A DNA stretch of 36,721 nt from Nonomuraea deserti. Lineage in GTDB: Bacteria > Actinomycetota > Actinomycetes > Streptosporangiales > Streptosporangiaceae. The translations under genes and the position numbers were made by a program. Each line of letters starts with the position of its first letter. Within the stretch, counting starts at the first letter, position 1. Below, piece after piece: positions 24,684 through 32,493 of this stretch. A model generated the notes under the pieces. That model saw only the letters and a program-made list of their open reading frames with translations. It was not told the DNA's origin and did not search any database. The stretch covers positions 1 to 36,721 of the forward strand of contig NZ_SMKO01000090.1 in assembly GCF_004348685.1 (NCBI RefSeq). Reading direction: 5' to 3'.

Positions 24684-27572
24684 ATGGCCGAATTGACCTT
24701 CAGCGTGCTCGGTCGGCTCGAGGTCACCGCCCCGGCGGGAGCCGGCTCCACCGGGGTCGGGCCTGTCGACATCGGTCCGCGCAAGCAGCGCATGCTGCTC
24801 GGGTTACTGCTCTGCTCGGCCAACCGGCCCGTCTCCCCGTCGCGGCTCCTCGACGCGCTGTGGTGGGATGGCGCACCCCCTTCGTCGTCGAAGGTCAGCA
24901 TCCGGCTCTACGTGCACAACCTGCGGCAGGCCTTCGGGCCGGTCCGGCTCACGTCGACCAGGCACGGCTACATGCTCGCCGTACATCCGGGCGAGCTGGA
25001 CTCGCAGCGCTTCGAGGAGCTCCTGGCGCGCGGTCGGCGGGCCATGGCGGAAGAGGACGCCGCCGGCGCAGCCACGCTGCTGCGTGAGGGGCTCGATCTG
25101 TGGCGGGACCCGGCCTATGCGGGCCTGACCGACTGCCCGCCGCTCGGCGAGGAGTCGGCCAGGCTGGAGGAGCTGAAGCTGGAAGCGCTCCATGACCGGC
25201 TGGCCGCCGAGCTCTCCCTCGGCCGGCACACCGACGTCATCCCTGAGCTGCACGCGCTCGTCGGCGATCACCCCATGCGGGAACGGTTCACGGCACAGCT
25301 CATGGTCGCGTTGTACCGGGCCGGTCGGCAGGCGGAAGCCCTGCGCGCCTACCAGCGGACCCGGCAGGCTCTCGTGGACGAGCTGGGAGTCGAGCCGGGC
25401 CCGGAGCTGCGGGATCTGCATCAGGCCGTGCTGCGCGGCGACTCAGTTCCCGGGCGGGCCGAGCCGGGGGTCAGGGCGGGGGAGGCCCCCGTAGCGGCGG
25501 TGAAGGTCCGCGATGCCGCCGTGCCGGCGGTAAAAGTGGGGGAGGCCGCCGTACCGGCTGAGCTGCCCGCCGACATGGACGCGTTCACCGGCCGATCGGC
25601 CGAGGCCGCGCGGCTGTGTGCCGCCCTGACGGAGCCCGGCCGCCGCTCCGCAGCCGTCTGCGCCGTCGCCGGGCCGGGCGGGATCGGCAAGTCCGCCCTC
25701 GCCGTGCACGTCGCGCACCAGGTCGCGGACCGCTACGGCGACGGCCGGCTCTACGTCGACCTGCACGGCTCCACCCCTGGGGTCAAGGCACTCGAGCCGA
25801 TCGAAGCGCTCAGCCGGATGTTGCGTTCGCTCGGCGTCGGGAGCTCCGCCATACCGGCCGACACCGACGAGGCGGCGGCACGGCTGCGCACCGTCACCGA
25901 GCGCAGGCGCGTGCTGCTGGTCCTCGACAACGCCGTCGACGCCGCTCAGGTGCGGCCGTTGTTACCCGCCAGCCCGACCTGCGGGGTGCTGATCACCAGC
26001 AGGAAGATGCTCACCACCGTGGACGGCGCGGTCCACGAGCGGCTCGACGTCCTGCGGGAAGACGACGCGCACGCGTTGCTCGCCCGGCTGCTCGGCCCCG
26101 CCCGGGTGGCCGCGGAGCCCGACGCCGCGGCCGAGGTCGTACGCCTGTGCGGCTCCCTGCCCCTGGCCATTCGCATCGCCGCCGCCCGCCTGACCGGGCG
26201 TCCCGGCTGGAAGGTGCGGACCCTGGCCGACCGGCTCGCCGCCGAGGAGAACCGCCTGGCGGAGCTGGAGATCGACGACCGGGCGGTCCGTACGAGCTTC
26301 ATGCCCAGCTACCGCGACCTCGACTACCTGGCGGCCCGCATGTTCCGGCTGGCGAGCCTGCTGGACACCGCCGACGTCGGGGTGGATGCTGCCGCCGCCC
26401 TCGCCGGCGTGCCGGTCGGGCGCGCCGGATCCCTCCTCGACCAGCTCGCCGACGCCCAGCTCGCCGAGACGCGCAGCCCCGGCCGGTACGGCATGCACGA
26501 CCTGCTCCGGCTGTTCGCCCGTGAGCGGGTGCTGGAGGAGGAGACCGAGGAGGAGAGCCGGCAGGCCGTGGAGCGGGTGCTGCACTGGTATCTGGGCACC
26601 GCCCGCACGGCCACCAAGGTGGTCGCCGCCGCGCGTCGGACGCGGCTGCTCGACCTCGGCCCTCAGGCGGACCAGCCCGGCCTGGCCCTGGACAGCGCGG
26701 ACGACGTCTACGCCTGGATCGACACCGAGGCACGCAACCTGCCCGCGATGGTGCGCCAGGCCGCCGCCCCCTACCTGGCGGTGGGCCTGGCCACCGCGCT
26801 CTACGCGCCGCTCTACCTGCGCGGCCGGTGGAGGGAGCAGATCGTCATCGGGCGGCTCGCCGTCGAGGCCGCCGGCCGTACGGACGATGCCCGCTGTCAG
26901 GCGGTGGCTCACAGCGACCTGGGCGCAGCCCTGACCCGGTTCGGCAACCTCGAGGAGGGTGTCACCCATCTGCAGGCGGCGCTGGCGGCGTACCGGGAGA
27001 TCGGAGACCTGCGGGAGGCGTCGAGCCAGCTCAACCTTCTCGGGGTCGCCTACAGCAAGCTGGGACGGTTCGACGAGTCCATCGGCTCGTTCCACGAGGC
27101 CCTCGAACGCGACAGGAAGCAGGGCAACCGGTTCATCGAGGGGATAACGCTCACCAACCTCGGCAACGCCTACCAGAAGGCCGGGCGGCACGGCCACGCC
27201 GTCGAAGCGCACACCGAGTCGCTGGCCATCGCCGAAGAGGTGGGGAACGCGACCGGGGTGGCTGTGGCCCTGGGCCATCTCGCCGAGATCGACCGCATGT
27301 CGGGGGTGCCCGCGGCCGCCGTGAAGCGCTACCTCGCGGCCCTGGACGCCGACCGTACGGCGAACATGCTGGAGACGCCTCTCGAGGCCGAACACTGGTG
27401 GGGGCTCGGTCAGGCCCACGGCGACCTGGGCGACCGCGACCAGGCCAGGAGGTGCCGCAGCAGATGCGCCGCCATCCTCGACCGGCTCGACCTGATCAGC
27501 GCGGACGAGCGGCGGATCATCGACACCAGCGACGACCCGGACACGCCGGAAGTGATCAGCAGGAACATGTAG
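24684..27572 (+). CDS. SARP-family regulator, winged helix/BTAD/NB-ARC/TPR (AfsR-like)
   Basis: A 962-residue regulator. The N-terminal OmpR-type winged helix (about residues 1-95) has 'LTFSVLGRLEVTAP', 'RKQRMLLGLLLCSANRPVS' and 'LLDALWWDGAPPSS'. A bacterial transcriptional activation domain (about 100-255) follows ('LDSQRFEELLARGRRAM', 'VDELGVEPGPELRDLHQAVL'). The linker is repetitive. The NB-ARC domain begins near 290, with P-loop 'GPGGIGKS' at 330-337, Walker B 'RVLLVLDNA' and 'LPLAIRIAAARL'. TPR repeats cover about 735-940 ('GDLREASSQLNLLGVAYSKL', 'TLTNLGNAYQKAGR'). AfsR-like proteins activate antibiotic or developmental genes; no biosynthetic cluster is in this window. The ATG follows GAAAGG. 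Confidence 0.95.
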   Translation: MAELTFSVLGRLEVTAPAGAGSTGVGPVDIGPRKQRMLLGLLLCSANRPVSPSRLLDALWWDGAPPSSSKVSIRLYVHNLRQAFGPVRLTSTRHGYMLAVHPGELDSQRFEELLARGRRAMAEEDAAGAATLLREGLDLWRDPAYAGLTDCPPLGEESARLEELKLEALHDRLAAELSLGRHTDVIPELHALVGDHPMRERFTAQLMVALYRAGRQAEALRAYQRTRQALVDELGVEPGPELRDLHQAVLRGDSVPGRAEPGVRAGEAPVAAVKVRDAAVPAVKVGEAAVPAELPADMDAFTGRSAEAARLCAALTEPGRRSAAVCAVAGPGGIGKSALAVHVAHQVADRYGDGRLYVDLHGSTPGVKALEPIEALSRMLRSLGVGSSAIPADTDEAAARLRTVTERRRVLLVLDNAVDAAQVRPLLPASPTCGVLITSRKMLTTVDGAVHERLDVLREDDAHALLARLLGPARVAAEPDAAAEVVRLCGSLPLAIRIAAARLTGRPGWKVRTLADRLAAEENRLAELEIDDRAVRTSFMPSYRDLDYLAARMFRLASLLDTADVGVDAAAALAGVPVGRAGSLLDQLADAQLAETRSPGRYGMHDLLRLFARERVLEEETEEESRQAVERVLHWYLGTARTATKVVAAARRTRLLDLGPQADQPGLALDSADDVYAWIDTEARNLPAMVRQAAAPYLAVGLATALYAPLYLRGRWREQIVIGRLAVEAAGRTDDARCQAVAHSDLGAALTRFGNLEEGVTHLQAALAAYREIGDLREASSQLNLLGVAYSKLGRFDESIGSFHEALERDRKQGNRFIEGITLTNLGNAYQKAGRHGHAVEAHTESLAIAEEVGNATGVAVALGHLAEIDRMSGVPAAAVKRYLAALDADRTANMLETPLEAEHWWGLGQAHGDLGDRDQARRCRSRCAAILDRLDLISADERRIIDTSDDPDTPEVISRNM
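25479..25568 (+). repeat. Three 30-bp in-frame repeats in the SARP linker
   Basis: Units at 25479-25508, 25509-25538 and 25539-25568 encode GEAPVAAVKV, RDAAVPAVKV and GEAAVPAELP. They sit between the BTAD and the NB-ARC P-loop, so copy number would change the spacer between DNA-binding and ATPase parts. Confidence 0.85.
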
Positions 27573-27654
27573 GCGACGCGGGACATTACTTTTCCGGCGT
27601 TCCAGCTTCGGCGAAGGGTCCTGTTCGTGCTGTCGCGTCGCTAATCTCCCTCGC

Positions 27655-28194
27655 ATGGCATACCCACGGTCTGAGAGATCCCCGCGGCCGTCGGCGCTCT
27701 GGTACCTGGTGCCCGTTGGCGTTCTGGCCGTGGTCGCGGCCGGTATGTGGCTGCTGTGGTGGCTGCTGGAGGTGCCGCCCGATCCCGTCGCCGAGCTCCG
27801 GGCGGGGCAGGTGCAGACCGTGCGGCTCGACCGCGAGGGCCTGGCGATCTATAGGGAGCCGCCCAACTACGCGACCTTCTGCGAGGTGAAGAACTCCGCG
27901 GGCCAGGCGGTCGAGCTCGACCACAGCCCGGGCCCGAGCACGACCGCCGGGGGAAAGGACTGGGTCGTCACCCTCACCTCCGAGGATCCGGTGCCGCCGG
28001 GCACGTACACGATCACCTGCGGTGCCATTGACGACTCGGGGACGTTCGCGGTGGGGCCCGGCATGTTCCGGCTTCCTGGCGTCGTCGAGGAGCGGATGGA
28101 CGTCATCCCGCCCGTGATCATCATCGGCGCTCTCCTCGTCGCGGGTACGTCGGCGTTGGTGATCTTCATCCGCCGGCGGCGAGCCGCCACGTGA
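27655..28194 (+). CDS. Two-TM membrane protein with external beta domain
   Basis: A 179-residue protein. The first membrane segment is at about 15-38 ('LVPVGVLAVVAAGMWLLWWL'). An external region of about 100 residues has two Cys ('TFCEVKNSAGQAVEL', 'YTITCGAIDDSG') likely disulfide-bonded in an Ig-like fold. The second segment is at about 152-172, with a short Arg-rich cytoplasmic tail. There is no Shine-Dalgarno before ATG 27655, but a -10-like TAATCT (27642-27647) ends 7 bases upstream, so a leaderless transcript is possible. It lies 82 bp after the SARP gene. Function unknown. Confidence 0.7.
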   Translation: MAYPRSERSPRPSALWYLVPVGVLAVVAAGMWLLWWLLEVPPDPVAELRAGQVQTVRLDREGLAIYREPPNYATFCEVKNSAGQAVELDHSPGPSTTAGGKDWVVTLTSEDPVPPGTYTITCGAIDDSGTFAVGPGMFRLPGVVEERMDVIPPVIIIGALLVAGTSALVIFIRRRRAAT

Positions 28195-28198
28195 CGGT

Positions 28199-28228
28199 GG
28201 GACGACCCGGTAGCCGGTCCCGGGTCCC
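28199..28228 (+). terminator. Bulged GC hairpin after the two-TM gene
   Basis: GGGACGACCCGG (28199-28210) pairs with CCGGGTCCC (28220-28228), giving nine pairs with a 3-base bulge around a 9-base loop, starting 4 bases after the stop. There is no T tract. Confidence 0.4.
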
Positions 28229-28278
28229 TGGTGCGGAGCGCGCTATCGCCGCGCTAACCGGCGGCCAGTGCCCGCCCC

Positions 28279-28320
28279 GATAATCGCCTCAACCGTCACC
28301 AGGTAGGCGATACGAGGAGG
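28279..28320 (+). promoter_or_regulatory. -10-like box, 5'-UTR hairpin and strong ribosome site
   Basis: GATAAT (28279-28284) resembles a -10 box. ATCGCCT (28283-28289) pairs with AGGCGAT (28305-28311), and ACC (28292-28294) with GGT (28302-28304), giving a 10-pair hairpin with a 7-base loop. It is followed two bases later by the Shine-Dalgarno GAGGAGG (28314-28320). It may act as an operator in DNA or a translational control element in RNA; if GATAAT is the true -10, only the 3' arm would be fully transcribed. Confidence 0.4.
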
Positions 28321-28326
28321 CAGGAC

Positions 28327-28503
28327 GTGAGAGTGCTCATCGACAGGGCTCTGGCGCTGGTACTTCCGGAAGAGAAGGCGTCGGCGATCTGCGCATACCA
28401 GTACAAGTGCTTCACGAACGGCTGGCACAGGAGGCTGTGCTGCTCGTCTTCCGCCGACAACTGCTCGCCCTGGCAGCGCCTCGGCCCCAGCTGCCCGGTG
28501 TAG
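28327..28503 (+). CDS. 58-residue Cys-rich peptide, unknown
   Basis: A small frame with GAGGAGG six bases before GTG 28327. The N-terminal part MRVLIDRALALVLPEEKASA looks like a leader: amphipathic, Leu-rich, acidic, and ending in a small-residue ASA site. The C-terminal part has six cysteines at 22, 28, 38, 39, 46 and 56 with aromatic residues between ('ICAYQYKC', 'RRLCCSSS', 'NCSPWQRLGPSC'). Spacing C-x5-C-x9-CC-x6-C-x9-C could give three disulfides or metal sites. The h-region is too short for a classical Sec signal. Possibilities are a modified-peptide precursor, a bacteriocin-like peptide or a small redox protein; none is proven. No modification enzymes are adjacent. Confidence 0.6.
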   Translation: MRVLIDRALALVLPEEKASAICAYQYKCFTNGWHRRLCCSSSADNCSPWQRLGPSCPV

Positions 28504-28605
28504 CGAGAAGGCCTGCCACGGTCCATACCGCCAGAGGCGGAGGCCATCGCCGCGCTGCCGATCCCGGACGGCCGATGGTCCGATCTGACGGTCGTTCATG
28601 GCTGG

Positions 28606-28635
28606 CGGGCCGGGCCCCTGCCGGGGCCCGGCCCG
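28606..28635. terminator. Very stable 13-bp hairpin with tetraloop
   Basis: CGGGCCGGGCCCC (28606-28618), loop TGCC, then GGGGCCCGGCCCG (28623-28635), perfectly paired. It stands between the Cys-rich peptide gene and the following ORF. There is no T run. Confidence 0.7.
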
Positions 28636-28660
28636 TCCGTGCGTCCGGTGGAGCCGGGCC

Positions 28661-29023
28661 ATGGGCACGCAGTTCAAGGACGCCGCCACCGAGATCGAGT
28701 ACGCCCAGATGATGATCCTCGCCACGCTGGTCGTGGTGGTCGCGTCGATCGTGAGGCTCGTGACCGCGATCTGGGCCGGCGGGATCACCGCGGGGGCGGT
28801 CGCGGCCCGGCTGGCTCAGCAGCGTATGCGGATCACGCTCATCTACCGGCAGCTGCCGCAGGCCATGCTGCGGTACGCCGCCGTCGACTTCGCAACGGGC
28901 GCCGGTCTGTCCATGAAGGTTACCGACACCTCGGGGCGGGAAACGGGGCCTTCGTGTCCACCAGCCGCAACCGCCTGCGACCTGCGCCGAGCGGACGACG
29001 CCCAGGGCGCCGCAGGCTCCTGA
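28661..29023 (+). CDS. Probable fragment of a WXG100/CpnT-like toxin N-terminal region
   Basis: A 120-residue frame. Residues about 1-90 ('FKDAATEIEYAQMMILATLV', a hydrophobic helix, then 'ARLAQQRMRITLIYRQLPQA' and 'AVDFATGAGLSMKVTD') resemble the hydrophobic/helical region that follows the WXG100-like part in large actinobacterial polymorphic-toxin proteins. Both the N-terminal WXG part and the toxin end are missing. The last 30 residues are low-complexity and probably read into unrelated DNA. ATG 28661 has GGAG at good spacing, so it could be translated, but it is most likely a decayed remnant. The family assignment rests on resemblance only. Confidence 0.4.
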   Translation: MGTQFKDAATEIEYAQMMILATLVVVVASIVRLVTAIWAGGITAGAVAARLAQQRMRITLIYRQLPQAMLRYAAVDFATGAGLSMKVTDTSGRETGPSCPPAATACDLRRADDAQGAAGS

Positions 29024-29062
29024 CTCCTCCCGGGCGCGGGGTGGTTCGCGGTCTCCGTCGCG

Positions 29063-29857
29063 TCAGGCGCTTCCGCCCTCCGTCAGCGAGTCGACGAACC
29101 GGGACATGCCGGTGAGCCACCGGTCGGGGTCCTCGGCCTTGCGGCGTACGTACTCCGCCACCTCCGGATGCGGAAAGATGTGGAACCGCTCCGCCCCCAG
29201 GCCTTCGATCACCGCGCCCGCCACGTCCGCCGCGTCCAGGATGGGCGCGGCCGCGCCGACGGCCCGGGCGGTCAGGTGGTCGCTGTCCAGGCCCTGCTCC
29301 AGCATCGCCGTACGCACCCCCTGCGGGCACAGCACGCTGACCCCGATGCCCTTGGAGGCGTAGTGGATGGCCAGCCATTCGGCGAACGCGATCGCCGCCG
29401 CCTTCGTCACCGCGTACGGCGCGTCGCCGGGGCAGCTGATCAGCCCGGCCGCCGAGCAGGTGTTGAGCAGGTAGCCCCCGCCGCGAGCGATCATGGACGG
29501 CACGGCGGCGCGGGCGGCGTAGACGTGGGCCAGCACGTTGACCGCGTAGAGGCGGTTCCAGTCCTGGTCGGAGGCGTCCAGGCCGTGGCCGTCGATGATG
29601 CCGGCGTTGGAGCAGAACAGGTCGACGGGGCCGAACGGGGTGTCGACGAGCGCGGCGACCTCCTGCTCCGACGACACGTCCACGCGTACGGCGGCCGCCC
29701 GGTCGCCGATCTCCTCGGCCACCGCGGTCGCCCCGGCGGCGTCGAGGTCGGCGACCACCACGCCCGCCGCCCCCTCCGCGGCGAACCTGCGGGCCATCGC
29801 CCTGCCGATCCCGCCGGCCGCGCCCGTGACGACGACGACCTTGCCCTGTACGCGCAT
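29063..29857 (-). CDS. SDR family oxidoreductase
   Basis: A 264-residue classical short-chain dehydrogenase. The cofactor motif is 'TGAAGGIG' (about residues 11-18), strand-2 acid in 'VVVADLDAAG' (Asp favouring NAD), 'CSNAGI', catalytic Ser in 'NTCSAAGLI' and Tyr-x3-Lys in 'PYAVTKAA'. The C-terminal end 'YVRRKAEDPDRWLTGMSRFV' is typical of a group often annotated as alcohol or acyl-CoA-linked dehydrogenases. ATG 29857 has a strong GGGAGGAG; the open frame upstream to 29902 is unsupported. It is divergent from the two-component operon and shares its regulatory region. Confidence 0.93.
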   Translation of the reverse strand: MRVQGKVVVVTGAAGGIGRAMARRFAAEGAAGVVVADLDAAGATAVAEEIGDRAAAVRVDVSSEQEVAALVDTPFGPVDLFCSNAGIIDGHGLDASDQDWNRLYAVNVLAHVYAARAAVPSMIARGGGYLLNTCSAAGLISCPGDAPYAVTKAAAIAFAEWLAIHYASKGIGVSVLCPQGVRTAMLEQGLDSDHLTARAVGAAAPILDAADVAGAVIEGLGAERFHIFPHPEVAEYVRRKAEDPDRWLTGMSRFVDSLTEGGSA

Positions 29858-29924
29858 CCGTGCTCCTCCCGAGCCCGAGCCGATCGGCCGGTACCAGAAC
29901 ATGATTCTACGGCGCCGGCGCGGG

Positions 29925-29957
29925 CCTCAGATGAGAGTTTTCTCATCCGGACCTCAG
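29925..29957. promoter_or_regulatory. Candidate response-regulator operator
   Basis: A perfect inverted repeat ATGAGA-GTTT-TCTCAT (29931-29946) is flanked by direct repeats CCTCAG (29925-29930 and 29952-29957), 27 bp apart. CTCAG/CTCAT-type repeats are common before OmpR-family two-component operons in actinomycetes, so autoregulation by the downstream response regulator is a reasonable inference. It lies 23 bp before the first gene of that operon and between divergent promoters. Confidence 0.5.
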
Positions 29958-29979
29958 CGTGGTCTCCTCGAAGGGCGCC

Positions 29980-30354
29980 ATGCTCGACCCCATGAAGCAG
30001 CGGGGAACGGTGATCCTCCTCGTCCTGGCGGCGGCCGTGGCGGGATTCATGTCGGTGGGGCTGGTGCAGGCGGCCGAGGAGCCCGATCTGGGCGGGCCCG
30101 TCGTGGTGACGCCCTCACCGGACGGGCACAGCACGTACGATCCCCGAACGTCCGATCCCACCCCGAGCGGCCAGAAGACCTCCCGGCCCGCCGTCTCCGG
30201 CTCCCCGTCCAAGAACACCCCCCGCCACAGCGCCGGCCCCACGCCGCGCAGGACGAAGGCGGAGCCGGTCAGGCCACCCTCGCCGAGACCGGGCGGCGGC
30301 GATGACGACGACGATGACGATGACGGCGATGATGGTGGCGGCGATGACGACTGA
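29980..30354 (+). CDS. Exported protein with polyaspartate C-terminus
   Basis: A 124-residue protein. The N-terminus 'KQRGTVILLVLAAAVAGFMS' is a signal peptide or anchor, cleaved perhaps after 'GLVQAAEE'. The rest is disordered, Pro/Ser/Thr/Arg-rich ('TSDPTPSGQKTSRPAVSGSP'), then 'RPPSPRPGGG', and ends in a 17-residue tail with 13 Asp, including a run of eight. Such a tail should bind divalent cations. ATG 29980 has AAGGG four bases upstream; ATG 29992 is an alternative nearer the hydrophobic core. It lies 12 bp before the histidine kinase and is probably its operon partner. Confidence 0.7.
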   Translation: MLDPMKQRGTVILLVLAAAVAGFMSVGLVQAAEEPDLGGPVVVTPSPDGHSTYDPRTSDPTPSGQKTSRPAVSGSPSKNTPRHSAGPTPRRTKAEPVRPPSPRPGGGDDDDDDDDGDDGGGDDD

Positions 30355-30366
30355 CGTGGAGGTCAC

Positions 30367-31764
30367 ATGCGGGTGAGCGCCCGTGCCCGGATCGTGGGCT
30401 GGATGCTCGCCGTCGTCGGCCTCGCCCTGTCAGTATCGATCTTCGCGACCTGGTCCATCCTGCTCGCGCGGCTGGACAGCCGGATCAACCTCGAGATCAG
30501 CAACGAGGTGAAAAAGCTGCGCGCCTATGTCCACCCGGAGACCGGCCACTCGTTCGCCGCACTCGAAGACCTGCTCGACGGATACCTGTCGGTCAACACG
30601 CCCGACCGGTGGGAGACCTTCTTCAGCATCATCGACGGCGAGGCCCACAAGGTCACCGCCATCCCGCCGCCTGTACGCATCGACACCGACACCGAGCTGG
30701 TCGCCGACATGGCCGAGGCCACCGAGGCCGAGCGCGGCACGGTCGAGAGCGCGGAAGGCCCGGTCAAGTACGCCGTGATCCCGGTGCGCGTGCACGGCGA
30801 CTCCCGCAAGGGCCACTTCGTCGTGGCGATCTTCTACGACCGCCACCGCGACGAGATCGTGGAGGCGGTCAGCACGCTCGGGCTGTCCGCGCTGGCCGCG
30901 ATGGCGCTGTCGGGCGGCGCCGGCTGGCTCGTGGCCGGACGCGTGCTCGCCCCGGTCCGGCTGGTCAGGCAGACCGCGGAGCAGATCAGCGACTCCACCG
31001 ACCTCACGCGCCGGCTCGACGTGCCCGGCAACGACGACGTCGCCGCGCTGGCCGGGACGTTCAACCACATGCTCGACCGGCTGGAGCGCGCGTTCGTCGG
31101 GCAGCGGCGCTTCCTGGACGACGCCGGCCACGAGCTGCGCACCCCGATCACCGTCATCCGCGGTCACCTGGAGCTCATGAGCGACGACCCCGCCGACCGC
31201 GCGGAGACCATCGCCCTGGTCACCGACGAGCTCGACCGCATGAACCGCATCGTCGACGACCTGCTCACCCTCGCCAAGGCCGAGCAGCCGGGGTTCCTGA
31301 CGGTCGACGACGTCGAGCTGGCCGACCTGACGGTCAGCGTGGTCGCCAAGGCCCGCGCGCTCGGCGAACGCCGGTGGCGGGTCGACGAGGTGGCCGAGGC
31401 GCGGCTCCCGGCCGACCGCCAGCGGCTCACGCAGGCGCTCATGCAGCTGGCGGCCAACGCCGTGCGCCACACCACCGACGGCGACCTGATCGCCGTCGGC
31501 TCCGCCGTCCGCGACCGGCAGGTGGAGCTCTGGGTACGCGACAGCGGCCCCGGCGTGCCGCCCGCCGATCGCGAACGCATCTTCGGGCGGTTCGTGCGCG
31601 GCACGGGCCGCACCGGCGCCCACGACGGGGCCGGCCTGGGGCTGGCCATCGTCCAGTCCATCGCCGAGGCCCATGGGGGCGACGTGAAAGTCTCGGAGGC
31701 TCCGGGCGGAGGAGCCTGCTTTGTCATGACCCTGCCGCTGCGGCAGTTGTGGAGGCAGTGGTGA
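30367..31764 (+). CDS. Two-component sensor histidine kinase
   Basis: A 465-residue membrane kinase. The first TM is at about 10-32, an external sensor at about 33-160 ('DRWETFFSIIDGEAHKV' region) and the second TM at about 175-198. A HAMP domain follows ('RVLAPVRLVRQTAEQISDST'), then the H-box 'DDAGHELRTPITVIRGHLEL' with phosphoacceptor His255, N-box 'QLAANAVRHT', G1 'DSGPGVP', F-box 'IFGRFVRG' and G2 'GAGLGLAIVQSI'. All catalytic boxes are intact. The stop overlaps the response-regulator start (GTGA). The signal is unknown; the acidic exported protein in front suggests cations or polyanions (inference). Confidence 0.96.
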   Translation: MRVSARARIVGWMLAVVGLALSVSIFATWSILLARLDSRINLEISNEVKKLRAYVHPETGHSFAALEDLLDGYLSVNTPDRWETFFSIIDGEAHKVTAIPPPVRIDTDTELVADMAEATEAERGTVESAEGPVKYAVIPVRVHGDSRKGHFVVAIFYDRHRDEIVEAVSTLGLSALAAMALSGGAGWLVAGRVLAPVRLVRQTAEQISDSTDLTRRLDVPGNDDVAALAGTFNHMLDRLERAFVGQRRFLDDAGHELRTPITVIRGHLELMSDDPADRAETIALVTDELDRMNRIVDDLLTLAKAEQPGFLTVDDVELADLTVSVVAKARALGERRWRVDEVAEARLPADRQRLTQALMQLAANAVRHTTDGDLIAVGSAVRDRQVELWVRDSGPGVPPADRERIFGRFVRGTGRTGAHDGAGLGLAIVQSIAEAHGGDVKVSEAPGGGACFVMTLPLRQLWRQW

Positions 31765-32423
31765 ACCGCATTCTGATCGCCGAGGACGAGTCCAGGATCG
31801 CCTCCTTCGTGGAGAAGGGGCTGCGGGCCAACGGCTTCGTGACCGCCGTGGTCGGCGACGGGGTCGCCGCGTACGACCTGGCCTGCGCGGGCGGGTTCGA
31901 CCTGCTCATCCTCGACATCGGGCTGCCGCTGAGCGACGGGTTCACGGTGCTGCGGCGGCTGCGCGAGTCGCGGGTCACCATGCCCGTGATCATCCTGACC
32001 GCGCGAGACAGCGTGAGCGACACCGTGGCGGGGCTGGAGGGCGGCGCCGACGACTACATCGCCAAACCCTTCGCCTTCGAGGAACTCCTGGCCAGGGTGC
32101 GGCTGCGGCTGCGCGCCGAGCGTACGCCCGAGGTGACCGTGCTGCGGGTGTCGGACCTGTCGCTCGACCTGCGCACGCGGCGGGCGTACGTCGGGGACCG
32201 CGCGGTCGACCTGTCCGCCAGGGAGTTCGCGCTGGCGGAGATCTTCTGCCGCCATCCCGACCAGGTGCTGACCCGCGAGCAGCTGCTCAGCCACGTGTGG
32301 GGCTTCGACTTCGACCCGGGCTCCAACGTCGTGGACGTGTACGTACGCTATCTGCGGCGCAAGATCGGCGCCGAGCGCATCGAGACCGTCCGCGGCACCG
32401 GCTACCGGATGAGAGTCGCCTAA
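31761..32423 (+). CDS. OmpR/PhoB-family response regulator
   Basis: A 220-residue regulator. The receiver domain (1 to about 118) has 'ILIAEDES', phosphoacceptor Asp52 in 'LILDIGLPLSDG', Thr in 'IILTARDSV' and Lys in 'YIAKPF'. The winged-helix output domain (about 128-220) shows 'LSAREFALAEIFCRHPDQVL', 'REQLLSHVWGFDFDPGSNVV' and 'VRGTGYRMR'. GTG 31761 has GGAGG six bases upstream and overlaps the kinase gene by 4 bp. Likely targets are the operator before this operon and the DUF4956/VTC genes that follow. Confidence 0.97.
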   Translation: MNRILIAEDESRIASFVEKGLRANGFVTAVVGDGVAAYDLACAGGFDLLILDIGLPLSDGFTVLRRLRESRVTMPVIILTARDSVSDTVAGLEGGADDYIAKPFAFEELLARVRLRLRAERTPEVTVLRVSDLSLDLRTRRAYVGDRAVDLSAREFALAEIFCRHPDQVLTREQLLSHVWGFDFDPGSNVVDVYVRYLRRKIGAERIETVRGTGYRMRVA

Positions 32424-32493
32424 TCATCACCTCACTGTTGCTTCACCCCACACGTAGAGGCTGTTCATCAACGGCACTACAGAGGGAGAAAAC

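Noticed and set aside
24684..27572. Marker of an antibiotic gene cluster
   Set aside because: SARP regulators often control such clusters, but no biosynthetic enzymes (PKS, NRPS, terpene or RiPP maturation) are visible in the window.
25962..27656. 564-codon minus-strand frame opposite the SARP gene
   Set aside because: Composition is Gly/Val/His/Arg shadow-like, there is no ribosome site, and the plus strand has unmistakable NB-ARC and TPR motifs.
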